This document shows positions 9,265 through 16,569 of a stretch of 64,000 nt of DNA, piece after piece; the first letter of the stretch is position 1; each line of letters opens with the position of its first letter. Location of the stretch: NCBI RefSeq assembly GCF_900115685.1, contig NZ_FOXJ01000001.1:839796-903795 (forward strand), in the 5' to 3' direction. This stretch comes from Variovorax sp. 770b2. GTDB lineage: Bacteria > Pseudomonadota > Gammaproteobacteria > Burkholderiales > Burkholderiaceae_C. The position numbers and the translations under genes were made by a program. The notes under the pieces are model-generated. The model searched no databases. It saw nothing but the letters and a program-made list of their open reading frames with translations, and was not told the DNA's origin.

Positions 9265-9319
9265 GCAGGGCGCCGGGGTCGGGTGGAAAACCGGCCATTC
9301 TATCGAGCGCCCCCGGGGG

Positions 9320-9646
9320 CTATTTTTCGAGCGAGAACGGCACCGCTGCCAGCAGTTCGTTGCTGATCCGGGCCACGGTCGGGCCGTCCTTTTCGCTGGC
9401 GGCAACTGCTTGTGCCCATTCGGGATCGGCGCGAAAGGCGACCCAGGCCGCGTCGCGCTGTTCATGCGAATCCCATTCGAGCATGTACTTGACCTGGTTG
9501 TTGTCTTCGCCCACGCCGATGGTGAACAGCGGGCCGGGCTTGAAGCCGTGCTTCCTGAACAGGCCCAGCGTGGCGGTCTTGAAGCGGTTCAGCACGACCG
9601 GCATCTTGCCGGGCATGCAGGTGTAGGTGCGGAATTCGTAGAACAT
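9320..9646 (-). CDS. NIPSNAP-family protein
   Basis: A 108-residue single-domain protein starting FYEFRTYTCMPGKM, with a second conserved stretch YMLEWDSHEQRDAAW, as in the dimeric alpha/beta-barrel NIPSNAP domain. Bacterial members occur in catabolic clusters and have no firmly established reaction. It is the last gene of the thiolase/DUF35 unit. A second NIPSNAP gene lies at 14321 in the flanking unit, so the two may form a heterodimer or act on related intermediates; this is inference. Confidence 0.85.
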   Translation of the reverse strand: MFYEFRTYTCMPGKMPVVLNRFKTATLGLFRKHGFKPGPLFTIGVGEDNNQVKYMLEWDSHEQRDAAWVAFRADPEWAQAVAASEKDGPTVARISNELLAAVPFSLEK

Positions 9647-9682
9647 GGGGTTCTTTCTGCGTAAATTGAAGAAGAAAAGAGG

Positions 9683-10108
9683 TCAGCAGGCAGGGCGAGA
9701 GGCGAAGAGCGGCCCGTCCTCGAAGCGCAGCACGACGAGCTCCATCGGCATGCCGTTCTGGAAGGCGACGCCCTCGCGCTCGACCATCCGCGTGGCAATG
9801 CGCAGCCCGATGTCCAGGTCGACCACGCACAGCGCATAGGGCGACTCGTCGGTGAACACGCGCGGCGCGGCATGCACGCGGGTCCACGAATACAGCGTGC
9901 CGCGGCTGCTCAGGTCTTTCCACTGCATGCGGTCCGACCAGCAGTGCGGGCAGATCGGCTTGGGCGGAAAGGTGAACTTGCCGCAGGCCTCGCAGCAGGT
10001 GGTTTGCCAGCGGCCTTGCGCCAGTCCGCTCCAGAACGGCTCGGTGAACTGCGAGATACGCGGCGGATAGGCGCGCTTGCGCGCCACGGGAATGATCTCG
10101 AGCGTCAT
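9683..10108 (-). CDS. DUF35 OB-fold protein with zinc ribbon
   Basis: A 141-residue protein. A rubredoxin-like zinc ribbon CxxC-x(n)-CPHC is present (CCEACGKFTFPPKPICPHC, around residues 38-57), followed by an OB-fold domain. Such proteins bind acyl-CoA and pair with thiolase-like subunits; in the steroid side-chain aldolase they form the Ltp2-ChsH2 type complex. Its ATG overlaps the stop of the thiolase-like gene by four bases, as expected for an obligate partner. Confidence 0.9.
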   Translation of the reverse strand: MTLEIIPVARKRAYPPRISQFTEPFWSGLAQGRWQTTCCEACGKFTFPPKPICPHCWSDRMQWKDLSSRGTLYSWTRVHAAPRVFTDESPYALCVVDLDIGLRIATRMVEREGVAFQNGMPMELVVLRFEDGPLFASRPAC

Positions 10109-11298
10109 CGAACGGCCTCCAGCACGTGCATCAGTGCGGCGTTGTAGTTGCCCAGTTCTCCAGTCGTGAGGCCGAGCCGCGCGTTCTTCACCTGGCGTTC
10201 GCCGGCGCGGCCGCACAGCTGGTCGTGCATCTCGATCATGTTGTAGAGCGAGGTCACGTAGGCCGGGTGGCCGCGCGAGGTGAGCCCGCCGGAGGTGGAG
10301 ATGGGAATGCGCCCGCCCAGGCGCGTCTGCCCTTCGGCCGCGCCCGGCGCGCCCTGGCCGCGCGCGAAGAAACCGGCCGCCTCGCTCACCAGCACCTCGA
10401 CGATGGTGCAGGGCGCGTAGAACTCGGCCACGTCGATGTCGGCGGCCGAGATGCCGGCTTCGCCGTATGCCGTGGCGCAGGCCTGCTTCGCGGCGACGAG
10501 TTCGGTCATGTCGTTCGGGATCTCGTTGATCTGGTGCGAACCGTCGTGGCAGAAGCCGCGACCGCGCACGATCGCGTAGGGCCGCCCCAGCGTCCTGGCA
10601 ACGTCTTCGGAGGCCAGCACCAGGCAGGCCGCGCCGTCGCTGCGGCCCGGCACGTCATAGAGGCCGAGCGGCTCGACGATGGGGCGCTGCGCCATCACTT
10701 CGTCGAGCGTGATCGGCGTGCGGTACTGCGCCAGCGGGTTGAGCGAGGCGTGGTGGCGGTTCTTGACCGCGACGGCGCCGAACTGCTCGCGCGTCGCGCC
10801 CCAGTCGTGCATGTAGCGCATCGCGTCCATGGCGTACCAGGAGATCGGGATGAAGCCGGCGCTGGCCTGGAAGTCGATGTCGCCCGTGGTGCGCATGCTG
10901 CTCATCGCGTGCTCGACCGAGGGCGTGGCGGCCTCCATGTTGATGCCCAGCGCGAGCGCGACGTTGGCGCGGCCCAGCAGGATCTCGTTGCAGGCCTGGT
11001 CGAAGGCCAGTGCGGCCGTCATGCCGTTGCCCATTACTTCCATCACCGTGCCCGTGCACGCCAGGCGCAGGTGGCTCACCAGGAAGGTGTGAAAGTACTT
11101 CTGCAGCGTGTAGGGGCGCGGCACCGTGAAGACCAGGCTCTGGATGTCCTTCTTCTCGACCCCGGCGTCGGCGACGGCGTCGACCACCAGCCGCGTCATG
11201 ATTTCCTGCTCCATCACCTGCAGCGGCGCGTCGCTGCGGGTCTGGTGGCGCCCCACGGGAATGGCGCTGGTGCCCACGAGGGCGACCCTTCTTGTCAT
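10105..11298 (-). CDS. Thiolase-like protein lacking the nucleophilic Cys (probable DUF35-dependent aldolase or condensing enzyme)
   Basis: A 397-residue SCP2-thiolase fold protein. At the position of the catalytic Cys in the usual Cx(S/T)G motif, the sequence reads MGNG (residues 89-92), so the acyl-enzyme nucleophile is absent. The C-terminal GGLTSRGHP loop with its His is kept. A Cys-less thiolase coupled to a DUF35 partner is the pattern of aldolases that cleave beta-hydroxyacyl-CoA side chains (Ltp2 type), so retro-aldol C-C cleavage is a better guess than thiolysis. The start at ATG 11298 is set by the family's RRVALVG beginning. It is the first gene of a minus-strand unit with an operator at 11375. 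Confidence 0.85.
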   Translation of the reverse strand: MTRRVALVGTSAIPVGRHQTRSDAPLQVMEQEIMTRLVVDAVADAGVEKKDIQSLVFTVPRPYTLQKYFHTFLVSHLRLACTGTVMEVMGNGMTAALAFDQACNEILLGRANVALALGINMEAATPSVEHAMSSMRTTGDIDFQASAGFIPISWYAMDAMRYMHDWGATREQFGAVAVKNRHHASLNPLAQYRTPITLDEVMAQRPIVEPLGLYDVPGRSDGAACLVLASEDVARTLGRPYAIVRGRGFCHDGSHQINEIPNDMTELVAAKQACATAYGEAGISAADIDVAEFYAPCTIVEVLVSEAAGFFARGQGAPGAAEGQTRLGGRIPISTSGGLTSRGHPAYVTSLYNMIEMHDQLCGRAGERQVKNARLGLTTGELGNYNAALMHVLEAVR

Positions 11299-11365
11299 TG
11301 CGGTTCCTTGGTTCCTGGTGTCGGCCCGCGCAGGCGAGAAGCGCTGCGCGGGCCGCGGAGGCCAA

Positions 11366-11389
11366 AGTATATCCATTGGACAGACCATT
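11366..11389 (-). promoter_or_regulatory. Operator and -10 element of the thiolase/DUF35 unit
   Basis: ATTGGA-CAG-ACCATT (11375-11389) matches the island's shared dyad with one mismatch. It lies just upstream of a TATACT box on the minus strand (11371-11366). No convincing -35 is seen at standard spacing. Placement between the divergent units implies that both are controlled by the same factor. Confidence 0.55.
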
Positions 11390-11409
11390 GAAGATGTAGG
11401 CGACCCGAA

Positions 11410-11450
11410 TTGACAGTATGTCGGTCGAGCGTTACATTGGTAATACCATT
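11410..11450 (+). promoter_or_regulatory. Sigma-70 promoter with overlapping operator
   Basis: TTGACA (11410-11415), a 17-base spacer and TACATT (11433-11438) form the promoter of the reductase-FCD unit. The dyad ATTGGT-AAT-ACCATT (11436-11450) overlaps the -10 box, as in the amidohydrolase promoter at 4050. Confidence 0.75.
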
Positions 11451-11524
11451 GAATATCTAAATGCGGGTATGGTCAGCCCCGCCGTCGTGGTTGACCGAAC
11501 CCGCCCACTCCAGGAGCCTCACCC

Positions 11525-12547
11525 ATGTCCGAGACTGCCGAAACCACCGTGACCGCCGCTCTGCCCGCATCCGGGCGCGATGCCGCCGCCAGCGTCGCTT
11601 TCGACGTTCGCGAGTTCCGCAATGCCCTCGGCAGCTTTCCCACGGGCGTCGCGATCATCACCACCACCGGTGCCGATGGCCGCCCGGTCGGGCTGACCTG
11701 CAATTCGTTCAGTTCCGTGTCGCTGGAGCCCCCCCTGGTGTCCTGGGGCCTGCGCATCAACAGCAAGAGCCTGGCGATCTTCCAGGAGGCGGGCGCCTTC
11801 GCCATCAACATCCTGTCCGAAGACCAGAAGGACCTGTCGGGCCGCTTCGCGAGCAGCAGCATCGTGGACAAGTTCGAGGGCGTGGCATGGCGCCCGGGGC
11901 TTGGCGGCCTGCCGGTCATCGAGGACTGCGTGGCCACCTTCGAGTGCGCCAAGTTCGCCGAGCACGTCGCGGGCGATCACGTGCTGTTTCTCGGGGAGGT
12001 GCGCAAGTTCGACCACGGTCGCCGCGAGGATTCGCTGGTCTTCTACAAGGGCGCCTACATGATGCTCACGCAGTCGCTGCGCGAGTTGGCGGCGCGTGGA
12101 CGCATGGAGCCGCAGAACCTCGACCAGGCGCGCCGCCTCGTCAACTGCATGCTCTTGCGGCTGGCCTGCGAGAACGGCGAGCCCGAAGACTTCGATGCGA
12201 TCGAGCGCAACATCCTGGAGATCGAAGGCTATTCGGACCTCGTGGACCGCGAGAAGCGCGCCGAAGCCAGCCTGGAATTCTTTCGCCTGATCACCCGCGC
12301 CGCACACAACGAGGTGCTGGTGGTGGTGTCCGAGACGCTCACCAACATCCTGCGCCAAGTGCTCAAGGCCGAGTCTTCGCTCAAGTACCGGCCCGAGCTG
12401 GTGCCCGTGCGCAAGAAGATCCTGACGCATCTGCGCGAGCGCAATGCGGACGACGCCGAGGCCGAGATGACCTATTACTTCGATGAAATGCGCCGCGGCG
12501 CGGCGGCCATCGCGGCCGCCCAGGCGCAAGCCAAAGGAACCGTATGA
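11525..12547 (+). CDS. Flavin reductase fused to an FCD effector domain
   Basis: A 340-residue, two-domain protein. Residues about 28-180 form a flavin reductase (HpaC/HsaB class) with the FPTGVAIITT strand, the NSFSSVSLEPPLVS loop and a late KGAYMML segment. Residues about 199-322 are an FCD domain, normally the ligand-binding half of FadR-type repressors, but no winged helix is present. The FCD shares RLACE, FFRLI.RA..NEVL and RPELV.VR..IL with the regulator at 3139, including loss of the usual metal His. A reductase whose flavin turnover is gated by a pathway ligand is the natural reading; the 4-hydroxyphenylacetate hydroxylase reductase with a C-terminal MarR-like domain is a known analogue. 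It is first in its operon and overlaps the next gene. Confidence 0.9.
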   Translation: MSETAETTVTAALPASGRDAAASVAFDVREFRNALGSFPTGVAIITTTGADGRPVGLTCNSFSSVSLEPPLVSWGLRINSKSLAIFQEAGAFAINILSEDQKDLSGRFASSSIVDKFEGVAWRPGLGGLPVIEDCVATFECAKFAEHVAGDHVLFLGEVRKFDHGRREDSLVFYKGAYMMLTQSLRELAARGRMEPQNLDQARRLVNCMLLRLACENGEPEDFDAIERNILEIEGYSDLVDREKRAEASLEFFRLITRAAHNEVLVVVSETLTNILRQVLKAESSLKYRPELVPVRKKILTHLRERNADDAEAEMTYYFDEMRRGAAAIAAAQAQAKGTV

Positions 12548-14337
12548 CCCAAGCCTCCTCACCTTCTGCCGGCCGCGCCGCGCAGCCCCTGCCGTCCGAA
12601 TGCGACGTGCTCGTGATCGGCGCCGGAGCCGGCGGCATGTCCACCGCCATCACGGCGCGCAAGAGCGGCCTGGACGTGGTCGTGGTCGAGAAAGCGCCGG
12701 TGTTCGGCGGTACCACTTCCTTCTCGGGCGGCGTGCTCTGGATTCCGCGCAGCCCGCACGCGAAGAAGGCCGGTATCGACGATCCGCGCGAAGCGGTCAT
12801 GCGCTACATGCGCGCCGAAACAGGCCAGTTCTTCGACGAGCCGGCCGTCAATGCCTTCGTCGACCGGGGACCCGAGATGATCGAGTTCTTCGAACGCGAA
12901 ACCGCGGTCAAATTCATTCCCACGCTGTACCCCGACTACCACCCGAACGTCGACGGCGGCGTCGACATCGGACGCTCGATCCTTGCGGCACCCTTCGACA
13001 TCCGCGGCCTCGGCGCGGACATGGCGCGGCTGCGGCCGCCGCTGAAGACCATCACCTTCATCGGCATGATGTTCAATTCGTCGAACGCCGACCTGAAGCA
13101 TTTCTTCAACGCGACCAAGTCGCTCAAGTCCGCGAGCTACGTTGCCAGGCGCCTGGTCAATCACGTGAAGGAACTGGTGCTGTACCGGCGCGGCGTGCAG
13201 GTGACCAGCGGCAACGCGCTCGCGGCGCGGCTGGCCAAGTCGACGCTGGACCTGGGCATTGCGATCCACACCGACACGCCGGCCAATGAACTCATCGTCG
13301 AGAACGGCCGCGTGGTCGGCGCGGTGGTGCAGGGCACAGGCGGCCCGCAGCGCATCCGCGCGCGCAAGGCGGTGGTGCTGGCGTCGGGCGGCTTCGCGCA
13401 CGACGTGCAGCGCATCGCCAGGGCCTACCCGCACGTGCGGCGCGGCGGCGAGCACTTCTCGCCCGTGCCCGCCGAGAACACCGGCGACGGCGCGCGCCTG
13501 GCCGAGCAGGTCGGTGGCTCGGTGCCGATTCGCTACGCGGCGGCCGCCGCCTGGATGCCGACCTCCAAGGTGCCGCTGGGCGACGGCCGCTTTGGCGCGT
13601 TCCCGCACCTGCTGGACCGCTACAAGCCCGGCATCATCGGCGTCACGCGGCGCGGCAAGCGGTTCACCAACGAATCGAACTCGTACCACGACGTGGGCGC
13701 CGCGATGATCGAGGCCTGCAAGGACGAGAAGGAAACCGCCATGTGGCTGGTCTGCGACCAGGCCACCATCGGAAAGTACGGCCTGGGCTATGCCAAGCCC
13801 GCACCCATACCGCTCATGCCGTTCGTGCGCAACGGCTACCTCAGCAAGGGCGGCACGCTGGCCGAGCTCGCGCGCAATGCGGGCATCGACGCGGCGGCGC
13901 TGGAGGAAACGGTGCGCAAGTACAACGAAGGCGCGGTGCGCGGCGAAGACCCTGAGTTCGGCCGCGGCAGCACCTCGTTCAATCGCTACCTCGCCGATCC
14001 CGAGCACAAGCCCAACCCGTGCGTCGCGCCGATCGTCAAGGGGCCGTTCTATGCGCTGAAGGTCGTCATGGGCGACCTGGGCAGCTTCGACGGCATCCGC
14101 ACCGACGTGATGGGCCGTGTGCTGGCCGACGGCGGCAAGCCCATCGCGGGCCTGTACGCGGTCGGCAACGACCGCGCGAGCGTGATGGGCGGCAACTATC
14201 CCGGCGCGGGTATCACGCTGGGGCCAATCATGACTTTCGGCTACCTCACGGCCCGCCATATCGCGGGTCTCGAACCCGAACCGGCGCAAGCCGCGCCCCA
14301 ACCTGTCGAGGAAAGAGCCGATGCCGTTGCCGCTTGA
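12544..14337 (+). CDS. Ketosteroid delta1-dehydrogenase-like FAD flavoprotein
   Basis: A 597-residue flavoprotein with GAGAGG at residues 26-31, a VVEKAPVFGGTT segment, RFTNESNSYH carrying a catalytic-type Tyr, and a C-terminal GLYAVGNDRASVMGGNYPGAGITLGP loop region whose Tyr corresponds to the second catalytic Tyr of 3-ketosteroid dehydrogenases. The expected chemistry is alpha,beta-desaturation of a cyclic ketone; related enzymes aromatise 4-oxocyclohexanecarboxylate. The Ala/Pro/Glu-rich tail is unremarkable. ATG 12544 overlaps the reductase-FCD stop by four bases, so the pair is translationally coupled. Confidence 0.88.
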   Translation: MTQASSPSAGRAAQPLPSECDVLVIGAGAGGMSTAITARKSGLDVVVVEKAPVFGGTTSFSGGVLWIPRSPHAKKAGIDDPREAVMRYMRAETGQFFDEPAVNAFVDRGPEMIEFFERETAVKFIPTLYPDYHPNVDGGVDIGRSILAAPFDIRGLGADMARLRPPLKTITFIGMMFNSSNADLKHFFNATKSLKSASYVARRLVNHVKELVLYRRGVQVTSGNALAARLAKSTLDLGIAIHTDTPANELIVENGRVVGAVVQGTGGPQRIRARKAVVLASGGFAHDVQRIARAYPHVRRGGEHFSPVPAENTGDGARLAEQVGGSVPIRYAAAAAWMPTSKVPLGDGRFGAFPHLLDRYKPGIIGVTRRGKRFTNESNSYHDVGAAMIEACKDEKETAMWLVCDQATIGKYGLGYAKPAPIPLMPFVRNGYLSKGGTLAELARNAGIDAAALEETVRKYNEGAVRGEDPEFGRGSTSFNRYLADPEHKPNPCVAPIVKGPFYALKVVMGDLGSFDGIRTDVMGRVLADGGKPIAGLYAVGNDRASVMGGNYPGAGITLGPIMTFGYLTARHIAGLEPEPAQAAPQPVEERADAVAA

Positions 14338-14674
14338 TATGCCGCCCAAGAAGTTCGTTGATCACCGCATCTACACCATCGCGTTGCGCAAGATGCCGGA
14401 GTTCCTGGAGGTCTTCGACCGCCTCGCGATGCCGGTGCTGCTGCAGACGCTCGGCACGCCGCTGGGTTTCTACATGAGCCACGTGGGTCCGCTCAACCAG
14501 GTGGTGCACCTGTGGGGCTACGACGATCTGGCCGACTACGAGCGGCGCTGCCACGCGCGCGACACGCATCCCGATTTCCCGGCGTATCTTTCGGCCTCGG
14601 AGCACCTCATCGTGGCGCAGGAGACCCGCCTGATCCGGCATGTCGACCTGCCGAGCCTGCGCAACAAAGCCTGA
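14321..14674 (+). CDS. NIPSNAP-family protein
   Basis: A 117-residue dimeric alpha/beta-barrel-type protein (FVDHRIYTIALRKMPEFLE near the start, HLWGYDDLADYERR in the middle). It overlaps the flavoprotein gene by 17 bases with a GAAAGAG-type ribosome site inside it. It is a second NIPSNAP paralogue in the island, only distantly similar to the one at 9320. Confidence 0.85.
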   Translation: MPLPLDMPPKKFVDHRIYTIALRKMPEFLEVFDRLAMPVLLQTLGTPLGFYMSHVGPLNQVVHLWGYDDLADYERRCHARDTHPDFPAYLSASEHLIVAQETRLIRHVDLPSLRNKA

Positions 14675-14691
14675 ATCACACCGGAGATCGC

Positions 14692-15384
14692 ATGAATTCG
14701 ACCGTCGACCTGCCAGCCGCGATGCTGGACAGCCTGCTCGCCGCACGCCACAGCTGTCGCGCCTACCTGCCCAAGCCGGTCGAACGCGACGTGCTGACGA
14801 GCATTTTCGAAACCGCACAGCGCACGTCATCCTGGTGCAATTCGCAGGCCTGGCAGGTGTCGGTGACTTCCGGCGACGCCACCGAGCGGCTGCGCTCCGC
14901 ACTGCTGGAAGCAGCCGGCACCGGTGCGCCGGGCGGCAGCGACTTTCCGTTTCCCGAGGCCTACACCGGCGTCTACCTGGAGCGCCGCCGCGAGTGCGGC
15001 TTCAGGCTCTACAACGCCGTGGGCGTGGAGCGTGGCGACAAGGTCGGCTACGCGCGTCAGACGCTGGAGAACTTCAGGCTCTTCGGCGCGCCGCACGTGG
15101 CGATCCTCACCAGCGACCCGGGCCTGGGCGTCTATGGCGCGGTGGACGTGGGCGGCTACGTGCAGGTGCTGCTGCTGGCGATGCAGGCGCACGGCGTCGC
15201 GGCCATCCCGCAGGCGGCGCTTACGCACCACAGCGCGCTCATCAAGTCGCAGCTGGGCATCGCACCGGAGCGGCAGATGGTCTGTGGCATCTCGTTCGGC
15301 TACGAGGACACGGTGCACCCGGCCAACAGCTTTCGCACGAGCCGTGCGCCGGTGTCCGAGGTGGTGAGTTGGGTGGACGGCTGA
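14692..15384 (+). CDS. Nitroreductase-family FMN oxidoreductase
   Basis: A 230-residue protein with the family's N-terminal RHSCRAYLPKPV FMN-phosphate segment, a SWCNSQAW segment and the C-terminal ISFGYEDTVHPANSFRT. Nitroreductase-family enzymes use FMN and NAD(P)H on nitro, enone or quinone substrates. In this context, reduction of an enone intermediate is possible but cannot be distinguished. It lies 17 bases after the NIPSNAP gene and is the last gene of the unit, convergent with the AraC regulator. Confidence 0.88.
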   Translation: MNSTVDLPAAMLDSLLAARHSCRAYLPKPVERDVLTSIFETAQRTSSWCNSQAWQVSVTSGDATERLRSALLEAAGTGAPGGSDFPFPEAYTGVYLERRRECGFRLYNAVGVERGDKVGYARQTLENFRLFGAPHVAILTSDPGLGVYGAVDVGGYVQVLLLAMQAHGVAAIPQAALTHHSALIKSQLGIAPERQMVCGISFGYEDTVHPANSFRTSRAPVSEVVSWVDG

Positions 15385-15405
15385 ACGACTGGACGGCTGC
15401 ACCCT

Positions 15406-16359
15406 TCAAGCAGGTGCGGCATGCGCGCGAAAGTCTTTCGGCGACGCACCCATCACGCGCTTGAACGCGTTGCTGAACGCGCTCTCGGACCGGTAGCCGA
15501 TTTCGTAGGCGATGCTCGCCACGTTGCCCCGCCCCGCGCGAAGCGCCAGGCCGGCCTTGCGCATGCGCAGGTGCAGCAGATAGTCGAGCGGCGCCGATCC
15601 CGTGAGCTCCTTGAAGCGCAGCGCGAAGATGGATCGCGACATTCCGGCGGCTCGGGCGAGTTCGCCCACCGTCCAGCGGCGATCGCTTTGTGCATGCATG
15701 AGTCCCAGCGCAGCGCCGATGTGCGGATTGGCCAGCGCGGCCAGCCAGCCGAGCGGCGGATGCTCGGGCGATGCGGCCACGCGGCGCAGCGCGTGAACCA
15801 GCATGATCTGCGCCACGTGGTGCGTGACGAAAGATGCACCGAAGCGCCGCTCCCTCGTCTCGTAGTCGAGCATGTCGATGGCCGCCTTCAGCACTTCCGA
15901 AGAGCCGTCGCCGGCCTTCAGGTGCAGGGTCGGCGGCAGCACGCCCAGCAGCACTTCGGTGCTCAGCTCGTCGAATGTGAAGCGCCCGCTGACCAGCGAG
16001 ACGCGCTCGCCTTGGCCGGTGCCGTAATGGAGGTGGCTGTCGTTGCGCCGGAATAGCTCCACCCCGTCCTCGGGCCGGATCGAGAGATCGCTCGCAACGG
16101 TGTAGACCTGGCCGCGCGTCAGCAGATACCCGTCGCCGGCCTCGATGCGCAGGGGCTGCGCCTCGTTGCCGACGGTGAGCCAGCACGCGCCGGCGACGGC
16201 CGCGCCGAAGCGTACGTGCGAAGAGCCCGGGAAGCTCAGTGCCCAGTCGCCGCGCGCATCGAGCCGCGCCGGGTAGCGATGGTCCACGCGCAACAGGGAA
16301 AACACATGCGAGATGGGGTCCGAGGGGTCCGTCCCCAAAAATCGGCTGTACGTGGTCAT
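15406..16359 (-). CDS. AraC-family regulator with cupin-type sensor domain
   Basis: A 317-residue activator-type protein. An N-terminal cupin_6-like ligand domain covers about residues 10-180, and a C-terminal double helix-turn-helix covers about 215-310, with MSRSIFALRFKELTGSAPLDYL and the signature IAYEIGYRSESAFSNAFKRV. ATG 16359 (MTTYSRF) is chosen because the ligand domain begins there; the frame stays open further upstream without family support. It is divergent from the luciferase-like monooxygenase unit and is its likely activator, with repeats at 16386-16409 as candidate sites. Confidence 0.9.
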   Translation of the reverse strand: MTTYSRFLGTDPSDPISHVFSLLRVDHRYPARLDARGDWALSFPGSSHVRFGAAVAGACWLTVGNEAQPLRIEAGDGYLLTRGQVYTVASDLSIRPEDGVELFRRNDSHLHYGTGQGERVSLVSGRFTFDELSTEVLLGVLPPTLHLKAGDGSSEVLKAAIDMLDYETRERRFGASFVTHHVAQIMLVHALRRVAASPEHPPLGWLAALANPHIGAALGLMHAQSDRRWTVGELARAAGMSRSIFALRFKELTGSAPLDYLLHLRMRKAGLALRAGRGNVASIAYEIGYRSESAFSNAFKRVMGASPKDFRAHAAPA

Positions 16360-16385
16360 GGCGAAGAGGGGCGGCGAACCCACGA

Positions 16386-16463
16386 ATGAACCAACGGATG
16401 GACCAACGATTATTTCACCGGCGAGTGCGACGTGGTGCTCCTCGACGGCGCGCATTGGTCCGT
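16386..16463. promoter_or_regulatory. Candidate AraC binding repeats
   Basis: Two adjacent 12-base direct repeats, ATGAACCAACGG (16386-16397) and ATGGACCAACGA (16398-16409), differ at two positions. A third, inverted copy of the core is GCATTGGTCCGT (16452-16463). All lie in the 210-base divergent region between the AraC gene and the monooxygenase gene. Confidence 0.55.
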
Positions 16464-16569
16464 ACTAACCCCGATGCCCGCGGGACGATCGCGCAAGGAT
16501 TACGGAGCGCGCGGCATGGCCGCGCTGGCCGCGGGATCCGAAGATTCGCTCCACACCCCAGGAGCATGA

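Noticed and set aside
10126..11391. Plus-strand frame opposite the thiolase-like gene
   Set aside because: Shadow frame; the minus-strand gene has clear motifs, partner overlap and a promoter.
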